A DNA stretch of 64,000 nucleotides from Trichoplax adhaerens (taxonomy: Eukaryota; Placozoa; Uniplacotomia; Trichoplacea; Trichoplacidae). A program made the translations under genes and the position numbers. Below are positions 1-14,200 of the stretch, piece by piece (the first letter of the stretch is position 1; each line of letters begins with the position of its first letter). Below the pieces are notes generated by a model. That model was not told where the DNA came from and did no database searches. It was given only the letters and a program-made list of their open reading frames with translations. The stretch spans positions 1,229,328 through 1,293,327 of the forward strand of contig NW_002060948.1 of NCBI RefSeq assembly GCF_000150275.1, read 5' to 3'.

Positions 1-3
1 TAC

Positions 4-2010
4 CTTCAATAAGGACATTACTATTATCACTGATGGGATAAAACTCTCTTTTGTTGGTAATATTAGCATCAAGCTTCTTTCTTTCAATAAAAGCATTTAT
101 ACGGCGACCGATCTGAATGTAATAAACAATAAACAATTCATTTATATTATAATTTGATTCTAATGTACACCCTCGATAATTGTAAGAATAGTAAAATGGA
201 CAAGCAGTAATTCTTCGGTTCTATATCAATGTTCTACGTATTCTAGTAATTTTTTCAGTACCTCACTTTTGTCGGCGATAATCTGTACAATGGAGGGATC
301 GAGTTTTGGCGTTTTACCTTCAATTACATTGTAGGACAAATATCATTGTGATTACTTTTAGGCAGTTTAAGGAGCATAATATTATAATGAGTGTTATACA
401 TGTATGTGAAAGGATATTTACTTGCTGATTTTTTAATTGAACTTTCGCCTTGGTCTTGATTATGATTATCAGTCAATTTTTGATGGACTTCCTGATTACA
501 TAAATGCATAGGTATAAGTATTAAATTTTATTTCGAAAATTATGTCGTTGAAGGTGCCTTTTTACTACTGTATCAGATACGATTTAAAATCAACATTGCT
601 TAAATCTTCAAAATAGAGACTTTATCATCAATCTGGTCTGCTACTGGTAGTATTCCAAGCATTGGAAACGTGCTTATTACTTTAGTACTAGCAAAGTGCT
701 ACTTGTGACACACATTTTGCGTAGATGTACTCTTACAGCATTGCACAGTAGTAGATTTATAGCAAGCAGTTAGTGGCACCCAGTTCATCATCCTCTGTTG
801 CAGGAGTTTGTCAATACGTGCATTCAATATTTTTAAGTAATTACAACTAGGGACTTTTTTCGAGTAGTCCCAGCTACAACTTACACTAGTAATAGCTATT
901 TAGTTGTATGCACGGCATTGTATGAGTACAGTAGTTCTAGAACTAGAATAGTTAAAATTATTGAACGAATTATTATTTCAATCTTTCAAACTGCAATGGA
1001 ATCTTTAGATCATTACTTACAAGTCGTTTCCATATCTGGATTACGGCATGTAAATGCATAAACTATGAATAATTTGCTCTATAACTAACGAACTAACCTG
1101 TAGAGATAGTATTAAATTCTTTATTTCTTTAGCTAAATTTCGCTTCTCAGTTTGCGGACTGCAGCTTGTAGAGGCACTGGTGTCAGGACAGGTAGAGGTA
1201 TCGCTGAATTGATTTGCAGTCTAAGGTAAAGTGTAAAGAATAATTACGATGCATAAATTAATAAATGCAATCATAAATTTATATACACATTGCTAAAGCA
1301 TTTACAATCAGTTTATTATACGGATACATGAATACACAAATATTTATAGGCATAAGAAAGAAGTCATTTTAACTAGGCTATGATAGAAAGAAAATAGGAA
1401 ACGTAATCCCGTATCTACTAAATTTGAGGACAAATCTTGATGTTCCATAGGCAATAACTAACCATGAATGAGCACAGGTAATCATTTTAAATATTATTAT
1501 CATGTATGAGTTCTAAGGGCCGTATTGATTAGACTGTTTGTAGGTATGTCTAAATAATAAAGTATTATGATTTTGTTGAACTACCTTGTACTATTGATTT
1601 CTGACTAAGTTGCTTAGTGGCGTCATTAGAAAAGAGGAAACTGCTGTACAATTTACCACAATGACCAACTCCTACTTTGTTTGGTATGATGTCTAAAAAT
1701 GCCTGCAATCATCCATTTTATGGGTATTGTGTTAAAGTTGTGATAATGTGTACAGTCTATAATGTACGAATGCTATTTTAGTTTGATCCTGCTTGCAAAA
1801 TGATGAAGCAATTTGAACGTTGTCAAAGCAAAATGTAATCATCGTCGCGCAGAGGGAAGGAAAATGCAACCTAACTTGATTTAATACACCCTATAGCTCC
1901 ATGTATCCATAGCCTCATAGTATCCTACTAACCCAACGATCGAGTTGTTGACTTATTATTTTTTTGCAGTCTTGCCGTAATAATTCTATTTCAGCCATGT
2001 TTTCATCCAT
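4..2010 (-). CDS. MBIP: MBIP-like protein (ATAC complex subunit), N-terminal part
   Basis: MBIP (MAP3K12-binding inhibitory protein) is in animals a subunit of the ATAC histone acetyltransferase complex and binds the kinase DLK. Exons read on the minus strand: 2010-1933, 1220-1098, 491-422, 317-262 and 112 to about 4, where the gene runs off the window. The first exon begins MDENMAEIELLRQDCKK. The diagnostic stretch spans the last two exons: LDPSIVQIIADKSE joined to IGRRINAFIERKKLDAN and then NKREF. This matches the remembered family segment with DPEVVQI, AEIDRRISAFIERKQ and REF. Splice phases are consistent (0, 0, 1, 0). Small exons could be missed in 1221-1932. The C-terminal coiled-coil half lies outside the window. 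It is head to head with the IP3 3-kinase across a GTAC-repeat-rich spacer. The family call is good; the first exon is less certain. Confidence 0.72.
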
Positions 2011-2099
2011 TAATTTGAACCAAATGAATGACATTGAAGCTTGGTGATGGCCAAGCAATCCATCCAGGTTACTACTCGCTTTTCGGTAGCGCAACCGAT

Positions 2100-3070
2100 A
2101 CTGTGTCTTGTAAAATTTGGAAACAGTGTACACTCAGTACTGTACTATGAGAAATTGAGTCTTAATAGGAACATGGTACAGTGTCCAGTACTATACTGTA
2201 CACGACTTGTAGAGTGTACAGTGTACAGTATAGCGTGTTACAATGCACTGTACACTGTACACACAGTACTGTACTGTACTGTGAAGTGAGAAATTGATTC
2301 TTGATAGCAACATGCTACTACAGTATAGTCAGCTCAATACTGATAGGACCCTTGTACAGTGTACAGTGTCGTACTGTACACGACTTGTAGAGTGTACAGT
2401 GTACAGTACAACCAGCTATAATGCACTGTAAACTGTACACTGTACTGTACTATGAAGTGAGAAATTGATTCTTGATAGCAACATGCTACTACAGTATAGT
2501 CAGCTCAATACTGATAGGAACATTGTACTGTACGGTGTAGAGTACAGTACTGTACACGACTTGTAGAGTGTACAGTGTACAATATAACCTGCTACAATGC
2601 ACTATACACTGTAGACTGTACTGCACTGTGAATTGAGAAATTGATTCTTGATAGCAACATGCTACTACAGTATAGTCATCTCAATACTGATAGGAACATT
2701 GTACAGTGTACAGTATCGTATTGTAGACGACTTGTAGAGTGTACAGTGTACAGTACAGTATAGCCTGATATAATGCACTGTACATTGTACATTCAGTACT
2801 GTACTGTACTGTGAAGTGAGAAATTGATTCTTGACAACAACATGGTACTGTATACAGTATAGTCAGCTCAATACTGATAGGAACATTGTACAGTATACAG
2901 TAGTACTTTACTGTACAGTGTACACGACTCGTAGAGTGTACGTACAGTACAGTCTACAGTCTACAGTGTATAGTCTGCTACAATGCACTGTATGTACTAT
3001 GAAGTGAGAAATTGATTCTTGATAGCAACATTGTATTGTACAGTACAGTACAGTACAGTCAGCTACAATA
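2100..3070. repeat. Tandem repeat, six degenerate units of about 140-190 bp with GTAC palindromes
   Basis: The core gagaaattga recurs at 2149, 2288, 2459, 2635, 2818 and 3006, so spacing grows from 139 to 188 bp. Each unit has a constant part (GAGAAATTGATTCTTGATAG, then GCTACTACAGTATAGTCAGC and a CACGACTTGTAGAGTGTACA-like block) and a variable part made of TACAG/CTGTA pentamers joined at GTAC. Length differences between units sit in the pentamer parts. Confidence 0.9.
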
Positions 3071-3659
3071 GTAACAATATTGTATTGTACTTATTTGTAC
3101 GTGTACACTGAGTTACGTCACAGTTCTGCAAAAAAGGTTCACTTGACCGCCAAGGTGCGTGAAGAGGTACTGTACCACATAGCATTGCATTATTCTGCGC
3201 CCACGTACTGTCCTATCGAATCTCTAATAATGTGATAATAAAAGCCAACAATAGGATTAATTAAGAAAAACTCAACCTTTGTGCATTGATATTTGTTTAT
3301 CAGAGCCCTATTATGTATTGTGTCACGATTTTTTGATGCGTAATCAGTTGAAAACTATAGAATAAACGGGGTAGGACAATGAAGTTCAGTACGGTACTGT
3401 ACAGTGTACCAATCGCTTCAAACACTGCTAGTCTTTTACTACAAACTGTCGTCACTATGACGCTTGGATATCGTATTGTCACAGTACTTAAGACGCCATT
3501 GAATATCGCGTTTGTAATATTGAAAGCTCACGCCAATGTAGACGGGTTGTAAATGCTTGCAGGTCCTCATTTTTTGATATAGTATTTCTATCGAAATTGA
3601 TTTACTGTACAACAGCTTTGCATGTAAGTAGCAATTGCAATGAAGCATTTATAAGTATG

Positions 3660-4205
3660 TAAAAGTACATTATTGTACAGTACTGTTACGTCCATCGAAA
3701 TTGGCATGGCTGAGGGTCAGATGAGATCGACGCGTAAAATAGATTTTGGGGGCAAGATACAAGTCCAGTGTACACTGTACAGTATACTGTAGTACTGTAT
3801 TACTGTACTGTACACTGTACAGTGGTGTTAGGGACTATCTAAAGACTAATACAGTACTGTACAGTACTATTAAAGTCTTCCAAGTCCCTGGTACAGTACA
3901 GTACTGTACTGTACAGTACACTACACGCTCGGTAGAAGAAAAAGTACTGTACGCTTTTCCTAAACCGTCTCGAATTGTACTGTACAGAGAGGGGGGGGGG
4001 GGGAAATAAATAAATAAGAAAAAAAAAATAAAATCTATAAAATATACAGTACAGTACAGTACTGTATACTGTATATAAAATAATAAACACTGTACGCTTA
4101 TTAGAATAGAACAACGCACTGTACTTGCTGCTCTGTAAAACAACCAAGCCTAAATTGGAACGTTTTCATACGAGTGTTGTAGTACTGTACTTTATGTACA
4201 GTGTT
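3660..4205. repeat. GTAC palindrome cluster upstream of IP3 3-kinase
   Basis: Dense runs of TACAG and its complement CTGTA, for example GTACAGTACTGTACTGTAC near 3895-3915, with many self-complementary ACTGTACAGT cores. Overlapping open frames on both strands (such as 3835-4147 minus) translate to repeating Tyr-Cys-Thr-Val residues and are repeat artefacts. A run of 13 G lies at 3991-4003. Confidence 0.85.
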
Positions 4206-5229
4206 CCCCGCTGACAGCCACATTATTATAGCCTAAGTTACTGGAAGTGCGTTTCCATTCGTTGCAAATTTTCTTGCCTTTCGCCGCACATCGCCGAAAT
4301 TCGACCGAAAGAACAACTGCAGAAACTATTGACTCGTAGAATACGATTAAGATCTCATTTTTTTGGCCACTGCGCTTTTGCAAATCATGACGTAAAAATA
4401 GTACAATACTAATTAAGTACAAGTACACAACGCTACGCCTAAGACGCGAGTTGGTTACTGATTTTGTGTGATGCCTACTTTCAACAAGCCCTGATGGCAA
4501 ATGATTTGATTTATTCATTTCCATATGGTACACGGTGATCTCAATTAATGCCTTAATTATTGTTAGCTTATAGCTCGATTGTTCACATTCTGGGAATTAG
4601 AAAGGTTTATTTTACAGCATTGGGTTTATCTTTCTATTCTTTGCCACTGAATCTACGGAATATCAACTGGAAATTGTTGTGGTTGTACCGTATCGTGGTG
4701 GCTCAACCTTGGTCGTTCTCATAACACACTTGCTACATACTGTATTATACTAGGCTGTGGTGTATCTTGCCTACTGTCTCGCTTACAAGACTGTATACTG
4801 TAGTGTGGAGAATACGCACTGTCGGCGTGGAGTGTACGCTACTGAGTACGTACCGACATTGTAAAAGTCGTCAAGCTTGACAACACTGTGAATGTCGAAC
4901 GCATTGGTTGGCGTCGGTCATCGGCCATTCATTAGCATTGCTAGACGTAGAAAGACGACTAATTTGTTGCTAAATTAACTACTTTCAGAATTTTCCATCA
5001 TAAAACTCAAGGCAGTAAGTCTTTGCTTGCATTAATAACTTAATCCCTCCCTAGAAGACCTGTTGTTGTACAAGTCTACACCAAGCGCCAAGAAAGACAG
5101 AAACTGGAAGTACGGTACTAGTCTTATAGTCCCCTAGTGTGATTGACGAAGACGTGCTGGCTCCAATAATTGACTTTGTTGGAGGGTGGAACCCTTTTTG
5201 GTTGGTCACTCGTGTACAAACAGTTAAGT

Positions 5230-8200
5230 ATGAGTAGGACTATAATTACTGGCAACCTCAATCAACAACATATGGACAAGTTGATTGATGATGATAATAG
5301 CGTGCATGACGCTATTATTGATCCAACAGTGGCAACCAAGAACAGCGAACAGCTAGCGCAGTTAAATACAATTTCTCAAGAAAACTTGAATACTTCAACT
5401 GATCACAAATCACAATCTGGAGACAACGCTACAGAGTCAACGGATGACTCCGTCAATCAAAGAAGAACTCCGTTGTCAGAAGAAAGAAATTTAAAGAAAA
5501 TTATTAGCTGCCCGCAAATTTTATACAGCTCTTACGACGATAACAAAACTGCGAACAAAACTATTTCCAACGATATAACAAATAACTCGACACCAAATAG
5601 CTGTAGTAACTCAGATAGTCATTCCGACGAATTAGCTACTGCAAACGTTGCATTAAATAAACAGAATATCGACAGAATACAGGAAGACAGTCTTAGCGAC
5701 AATCAGACCATGAAAATGGTTCGTGAAGATCATCATTCGATGAGAGCTGGCGCTACTTCCTTGCCGTCGCTAACAAATGCTTCTCACATCACTAATGGTG
5801 ATTCAAGCGATAACCGGTCATCCGTTTCGCTCGAGAATATCCTAAAAAAGACCAGCAAGTCGTCTAGGCAGTCTAGAAAACCACGTAGTATCAGTGTCGA
5901 TTCTCTAACTCCTCCGCGGCATTTAAGCACGCCTCATAGTGAAACTTCAGATGACGATTTATCGGACGATTATGAAGAACAACGTAAGCCAAAAAAGGTA
6001 TGTTCAAATTCTTGAACAGCTCGAGATTCAATCAAAAACAAATTCTTTAGCCTCATAATTACATTACAAATTATCTTTTGGTGTATGACTGTATAAAAGA
6101 CCACAGTAAAAATTGACGACAGTATTGATGCGGGTAATAATGCAGGCCGTTGCACTAGATTGTATAGAACGTACCCCAACGGAGTCTCTCATTTTCAGTA
6201 CACTTGCAAATTATTATTTCATTATATAATTAGTACTGTGCATTTAACAAGCGAGCTTTGTAAATAGTTTTTAAATTTGGAGTTCTAATACAAAAATATA
6301 CAGTGATTTTGATGTCGATCAATCAAAATGCTACACGACGATCTTCCCCAATGGTTTAATCAGCCAGTATTGCTAACAAGAGAGGCATCAATCCAAGCAG
6401 AACTTTTTCAAATAATTTAGCAGAGAATTTTTTGGCGTTAATTATTTTTCGACAAGATACTATTATCTACTGGCCATATTGCATATACAATATCTTGTAG
6501 AATTGTACGTCACGATGTTGCACATTGTCCAAGTAAACGACGAATGCGACGTCGGTCGATCGCGCAGTTGTTTGCCACAACTTAGGTACTCTGTTTGGGA
6601 TAAATTGGAAAGACCATCACCAGCGATAAGATCAATTTTTTTATTTTATTATATTTATTTTATTTTATTTACTATTCTATCCAGTCCAAGCGGTATGCAG
6701 CAATCAAGGCGTTTAATTCACCATTTAAAATTAAAGAATCCTATAGGGTTTTTGGGTATAACAAACTACGTAGAGTATGCATGTAGATTTGTAGTGCGCC
6801 ACTACGATGTCTACTTCGATAACAATCGACTGGAAAATGTCGATTTATCGCTTAACAATGATACCAAATTTTCCAAGGTAAAAAATAAATCTAAGAAGTG
6901 TTTGCTGGATATGTACTATAAAGCTCAGTCTTGTACAAATTGAAAATGACCTGCAGTCAGCACTAATTTATAAAGCAATGCCGATCACGATTTGTGGCTT
7001 GTACTTTGCAAAGGCACAAAACAGTGTATAATCTGATAACACTTTACTCCTTGGAATTTGATCTATTGCAACATTAGCAGCTACTCGACAGTATAGCGAA
7101 TTATAATTAGTACCATAAAGTCAAGGCAAACGTAAATGTATTTACTGTGACCATGAACTGCTGTACTACTGTAGGAAGAAGCCCTTCTTACAGTAGTCTA
7201 TGGGAAATGAGTACAACAATAATTGATATTTCAATGTCAATCCAATTGCTGTAACAGTATTATTTCATTATCGATAATTGCTGAGTGATAAAGTACAAAT
7301 GTTCATACAGAGCGCGTCTCTAGGTCATTGAATTGAATATATACAATTTACGATGCAGTCCAATGGTACATAAAATAATATGGTAATGAAGCAATAGCGT
7401 AATTAGAATTATCGCAGTATGATCGGTGTCTATCAATCCAAAGGTTTTTATTGCTTTCCTATACAACGGTTGTACAGCGATTGCTATTACATGGCGATAA
7501 GCCTAAGTATCGTTCCTTAGCAGTACTGTCAATACCATCAATTACGGTCGATTTCTGGCTTGAAAGAACGATACCATTGACCGACTGATTTATTGATACG
7601 CATACTGTAAAGGTAGTATAAAAGTGCTACTGTATTTACGATTCCTACGCGCTTACAGGTCTTTCTTTGACTCGCAATTAGGCTTTACAATGGTCATCGC
7701 TTTTTAATGACATGGTGTTATCTTAGACTATAGCATGTTTTACTGTTATTATTAATTCCGTTTTTATTAATCGACCTATCCGCTATATTTGCTTGACATT
7801 TTTGATCGTTTTTGTTAGCACTGGTAGAATATTATGATGTAATTATGAATTATTAATTGCTTCAACACTCCCAGTAGTGTTTGGAGTTGATGTTTTTGTA
7901 TTTAGCTTTGTACAGTAGCGTACGATACATTCAAAATTGCTTACTGGTACGATAGACCGTCTAGTCTAAAATACTGTAGTTGTATTGCACAATCCTGTAC
8001 ACTTCCAATTTAGTTTTGTAGGCAAAAATTGCACATATCCATGTTTATGTATTTATCATTCTATGCTCTTGCATACTTTTAAAATGATGTAAAGTCTACC
8101 TAATGTTGGACTACGAGAATTTAGTACATGAGCAGCGCTTGACAATATGTATTATTCTACTCAGAACGCGATTTTCAAGCATGTTCTTACCCAACTGTAC

Positions 8201-11200
8201 AGTAATCAGTGCTCTCCACGTTTCCAACTCTTACAAACAAACCTTGTTTATCGTACTGGGCACGATAGTAAGGTCCTACCCATATATCTCTGAAATTGTG
8301 ATTTGCACATCGCAATATTTATTTTTATTAGTATTGACTGATGGATGACTAGATCACTTCTACAGTACAGTACAGTAGGTATGCCGCTATGCTATGTTGA
8401 TGGCAATTGAATGTTTTAGTAGGAGCAACTACGGTTTTAAATGGACCCCAATTTTTCGTGTCGAAGCCATCCATTTTAAAAATTATATTTTACTGTTATA
8501 TATAGATAATAATTCATAATAACATAGCAGGGACTAGGAGTCTCTGGCCATACTCTATATCCTATCCATTGAATAAGAGAAGAGAATGGCTGCTAATTAG
8601 CGAAGACTTTACTGTGTACAGTACTGTAGAAAGGGGTTCTGTACTGTAATGTACTGTACTGTAGACCGGAGAAGGTTTGGTATAGTACACAAGACACTAC
8701 TGTTCTGTACTGCACAGTAGTGTAAGTAACCTGATACAAACTGACATTCGCTATGAATAGTGAAAAACGATGGGTAAAACGTCTCCAAAATACCAATCAA
8801 TCAATCATAACAGTTACGGATCTTGCTATACATGAAAGTCTCATTAGAATTGAGTTGAGCAGGTAATAGCGCTAAATTTGCAACTGAAACGTAGAGTAAA
8901 ATAGAATCATGGTGTTAAAAAGTAGATGTTTTGAAATGGCGGTACTCCCGACAGTACATCCTGTACAGTGTACAGTCTACAGTACTGTATAATATTAGTG
9001 TACTGTACTGTACGTAGAACAATGTACTGTATTTTCGGTCAAACTATCGAATGGAATGGATCACGTGGTACAGTAGTATACAATAGGCTTACAGTGACGT
9101 GCAGACAGTACTGTACTTAGTATTGTACTGCCGAATGGAAGGGATCACATGGTACGGTATTGTACAAAGCAAACTATCGAATGGAATAGATCACGTGGTA
9201 CTGTCTTGCACAATAGGCTTACAGTGACATGCGTACAGTACAACAGAGGACAGTACTGTAACCTACTGTACTTAGTATTGTACTTCTTTTTCAACTTGCA
9301 ACTTGTCTCCAAGTTGGGAAGTTAATGCTAATTTCATTTGGCTTGCCCCAATTTTTCTGTGTATTACTATTATACCATACAGAATAGAATGTTGACGCCA
9401 TTCAACTTGATGAAGTTGAGGGTTTGCAACCAACCAGTATTGACTTCAAAAGTACTTTACCATCGTACATGACATTAATTCACCAACTTGTACTAACTGG
9501 TCGCATTAGATAATTGATGAAGGAGATTGCTTCGAACAATACAGTACTATGGGTGATATTGTACTATCTATTTTGACAATCAACATAGTGATACTGTTAA
9601 CAATATCGCTGCAAGACTCTAGTATAACTGTCAATATGGAAATGAATTGAGGTGTATAGAATAGAATCGAGACGAGTATACAGACTAGGCTGCCTACCTA
9701 TGGCTTACTACACCATCTCCAATTCTCTATGCTACAAGATTTCTCACACTTATTTACCCTACTAGCCCATAACATCCAGTTGTGTCGTCCACCTTCGACT
9801 CTGTTGTACGTTTAGTACAAAGACAAAAACATCGATCATCATCGATGGAGATATCGTGGTAGTAGGATGCATTTTACAACACTATACTACCTTACTGCTA
9901 GCTATTCTTAGTGCACTGTAGAAATATTGATAGCATCATTCACTTCAAAACTGACTGGAAACGCCAATTCCATTCAATTCTTTCCACATTTATCAATCAA
10001 TCACGTAAGAAATCGTAAACGTTGACAAATCGTAAGTACTCTATATCATTTCCAATGGGATTTTGATTCAGTATGATCGCTCCCCCCCCCCCCCCCCGCA
10101 TAAAATAAAAAGTTTCCATTTATTACGAATTTCTATCAGCTGATCCAAGTTGATGCCTCAAAGTTACGTTAGTTTGGTAATCACCAAACTAGTTCATCGT
10201 CAACTTAGCACTTATTAAGGTTATCCATGATCATGATAGTAATCACTGTAATCGGCAACTATCATTGACCATCATTGAAGCTTTGCCTACCAATCGGTAG
10301 TATTCGTAAAGAGTCTTACTGTTCTAACCAACAGTCTCAACATAAGAGGGAAACGATACGTATCCTGATGCATTTTTAGCATGGTAGTATTGATTACTAG
10401 CTGACACTACCTCTAGAAGACATACATTATTTTATATTGCTTAAAGTTAGCAGTACGTATATGCTTTTACCAATAGATTGCTAACTTTCAAGGTCTTAAG
10501 ATGGCTTCTTTGGTAATACTTGAAGAGTTCGAATTTGCCCAATGACAACGTCGATTGTAGTAAATGGTGTTGTTTGTCAACTCTTCGATAAAACGTCTCA
10601 TTTACAAGACTTTGAATGAAAGCCGTCGCGATCAAATTATATTCATGATCTATTTTTCGCTTTACAAGCCATCTTTTTTCTTTGAATTTGCTGTAGAAAC
10701 ACTATACTAGACGACCCATGTTGTTATCATGACTTGTAATTTTTCCAAGAACAATACTTCTTTAATGACTTACTGTTTTACACTATATCATTACAATGTC
10801 TTTTAAGTGGTTTTATTTTTTTTTTGAAGACGCTATTTGTGTGTAATTATCTACAAGTAGAAAGAAATCTTTCACAAAATTCATCTGTGAGAATATATTT
10901 AAGTAGCTTGTTTGATTAATTAGTAACGGTTAAATTCTAACCGTAGACGAGTGGGCATTACCCTTCCTTTTGATTAGAATGAAGTTAGAATTGAGGTTTT
11001 AATTAATTTTTATATGCAAGATCAAAAAAGAGTTAGCGACTTGTCTACTACTCTTCAGTCTCGATATTATATCGACTTACAGGAGTAGATTTCATTTATC
11101 CTCAACTGTTGTCGCCATTCCATTGACATCACAGTTTCCAGAAAGTTGAGCTTTTGCTAATACAATATTGGTACAGTAGATCAAAGCGTACAGAACAGTA

Positions 11201-14200
11201 GAATGCTAAAAGTCCTGAACATTCTTCTTTCTTGAGTGCCAAAAGGTCATCGGTTGAATCGATAAATTATTCTACTATAATACATTATATACATATACAT
11301 GTAGGTATATGTTCAACTACGTCAATATTGAAATTAAGTATTGAAGAATATGTAATATAAGGGTACTGTACATTTCATCTATATTTTTATTCGTGCTGCA
11401 AATACCAACATGCTTGCGGAAAAAAATCTTATAATTGACTCTATGTATTCTCCAAAGGACCTATTATTATCTGACCGCTTAATTTTTTTGTAGTGCAGTT
11501 GATATTGTACGCCTCTTCTAAACATGCAAGTGCCTATAATTTTCGGTCGGTTTTTACATTAGCCCTTTGTGAATGGTTGGTTATGCAGTACGGGCAAGTG
11601 CCTATGATTTTCGATCGGTTTTTACATTAGCCCTTTGTGAATGGTTATACAGTAAAGGCAAGTGCTTATGATTTTCGATCGGTTTTTACATTAGCTCTTT
11701 AGGAATGGTTATACAGTACAACGTTACTTTTTTCTTTAAACCCAGAATTATACCATTAATATTGTACAGTACTACTCTATTCTAATTATCTCCTTATATG
11801 GTCTATCTATCAGTAATTTTCATAAAATTATTTTATTCGTATGTATTTTACACATGTGTGAACGTGTTGAGCGAGAAGGCTTGACTAGCCTATAGTCAAC
11901 AAGGTTCATGCTTGTATAATATCGACCAAATTATACCCTACTTCGTAGATGCGGATAGTTTGTATTTACATACTCACTATCTCGTTAAGGGATCTTTTAT
12001 CAAACTATGGGTTACAATTATTCTACTTCTACTTCTATGGTACTCATTCAGAATCTGTAAGAGGTTTTATAGTCTGTCAATTTGAATCACACGATAGCAC
12101 TGTAATTTTTCTTTTGCAAGTTCCTAATTTGGTAAATGTATAAATATTGTGAAACTGCTATTAGCGTTTACGTTTTCAATTTACAAGTACTTTAGTTATC
12201 GCATCTGTTTTGCTAGATTGAGTGTGGGCCATGTTCTAGTAGTGGTTTTAAGGGTTTATCATTCGACTTCTTGCAACGTTTAGCAATTAACAGTAATATT
12301 TTTATGATTTGTATGATTCATCGAGCTTTAAAGTCTTATTGTTCTATCATGACTTACGAACTACAAATCACACAGTAATTGAATTGCTTTGGCCTGTTAT
12401 GCACGAGTACTGCCGGCGACTTTATTAGAATCCAAATGGACACTCCCTATTAGATAGAGCAGATATAGATGATCCTGTTATCTATCTGATCGGAAATTGT
12501 TAAATTGAACAGCAGTTACTTTTTGATCATCTCATACAGTATGTGCATATCTACTCGGCATGTTAGTTCAATCGATACAATGCTATAAAGTGATATTATT
12601 ACTAATAGCACGTCGTTAAATTTAGGTCATTATTTCGCTGCTGAGTTTTTGTGTTGTTTTAGACTCGTACTTAATCAATATGACGATTGTCTGCGGCTTT
12701 CTAATACATATACGGTGCTATTTGTTGTATTGAAATTGTGCTGCATTTCGTGCCGCGCAGGGTGAGCATGGGGTAGTTGAATTATGAACGAATAGTGAGT
12801 TAACTAAATTTACAATTGACTTATTTGAACAATGTGTAACACAAATTACACTAGAGACTGGTAGGCCATGATTACCCCTATGAGACTTCAATGTCTATAT
12901 AATTTCTACGGTATATTGAATTAAAATTTAGGTCAAGGCATTTAACTCACTAATTTTAATACCAGCAGCAGAGAGAGACCCGTTATTGGTTCACACTAGA
13001 GAGCCTTTAGTTCAAACAATGTATCAGTAATTATTGCATTCTATAGTGGATGCAATTGTTAAATACTGTATTGCTGACAGCAAATTGCAGTGCTAATTGG
13101 CCTAGATTGATTAATATACTGCACTTAGTCTGTCATATTCTCGAAGGCTTAATTTTTATATAAAAATTTTCATTTTTAAAATTGACTATAGTTCTAATTA
13201 TACATCATTAGTCAGACGATTATTATGACATGTTACATAGTAAACGTTTATTTGTTGATTTGTTAGACCGAAGCAAAATAGAACTGCACCTATTTGAGTT
13301 CTCGAATACGCGTATCATTAGAGTAAAGGTTAAATTTACAAGCTTAGCATAACACATAATATACCACAGAGATGACCCTTTATCTTTGATTTAGTTTGGA
13401 TGTGACAAAAATACATGTGAGATATTCCTATACTGTAATTTAAGCTATCGAACCTATAGATATCATGTACGATGTGTATACCTGTATCCATTTTTATCCA
13501 TGGATGACTATGTAAACGCCAGCTGTGCCGTATTTGACAGCGCAGCCTTGACATTCTGGATACAACTGTTGTGTAGAATGATACTACAGTAGGCGGAATA
13601 CTGTTTCATAATAATGCATATACTACATTGTCTGTCCGGTGGCACCCATGCTGTGCATATAGAAACAAGTTTCTTTAGATTTATTTCGACTCCCATCATA
13701 CGGTGGGACAGTTTCATGCTGTTGTCCTGTATTCATAATAATAATCATTATTGAACCTAGCGAAAAAAATATGGAAAGCTTAACGAAATGCCAATAGCCT
13801 ACTATTCTATCAGTCGGTGCCATGTTGCTGTATGATGAGCGGCCATTGTCTGGAAAGACGACGATGTTTATAACATGAAGGTTAAAAACGCTAAAAATAA
13901 ATACTGAACGCCTTGAGTGCTGTCTAGAAAGGAATGCGATGGCGTCATAACGTAGACGTGATGATTAAGATATTCGAGTCTATACTGTATAATTAGTAAT
14001 TATTTTGCCGGTCTAGGACGATACTATCATATCATCGACATCAAGATCTGCGACAATGACTGTATTATAAACGTTACCTTTCTGATACTTACTATTACGT
14101 AATAGTGGATGATAATGGATATTGCCAACATTTTTAACTATTAGAATTTCCCTATCCAAACGGCTACGTTTTATTTTTTAACTGTACTGTAGTAAGGGAT

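Larger units (their letters stand above)
2011..5229. promoter_or_regulatory. Divergent spacer between MBIP and IP3 3-kinase, presumed bidirectional promoter region
   Basis: The 3.2 kb between two divergent start codons must hold both promoters. It contains a six-unit tandem repeat (about 2100-3070), a dense GTAC-palindrome cluster (about 3660-4200) and a run of 13 G (3991-4003) followed by A-rich sequence. I see no convincing long coding exon. Open frames here are made of the repeats. The promoter role is inferred from gene orientation only. Confidence 0.45.

Noticed and set aside
2041-2289. Plus-strand open frame over the repeat
   Set aside because: Translation of GTAC pentamer arrays (repeating Tyr/Cys/Thr/Val); no splice context.
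13336-13823. Minus-strand open frames in the large intron
   Set aside because: No phase-consistent splice sites or family similarity.
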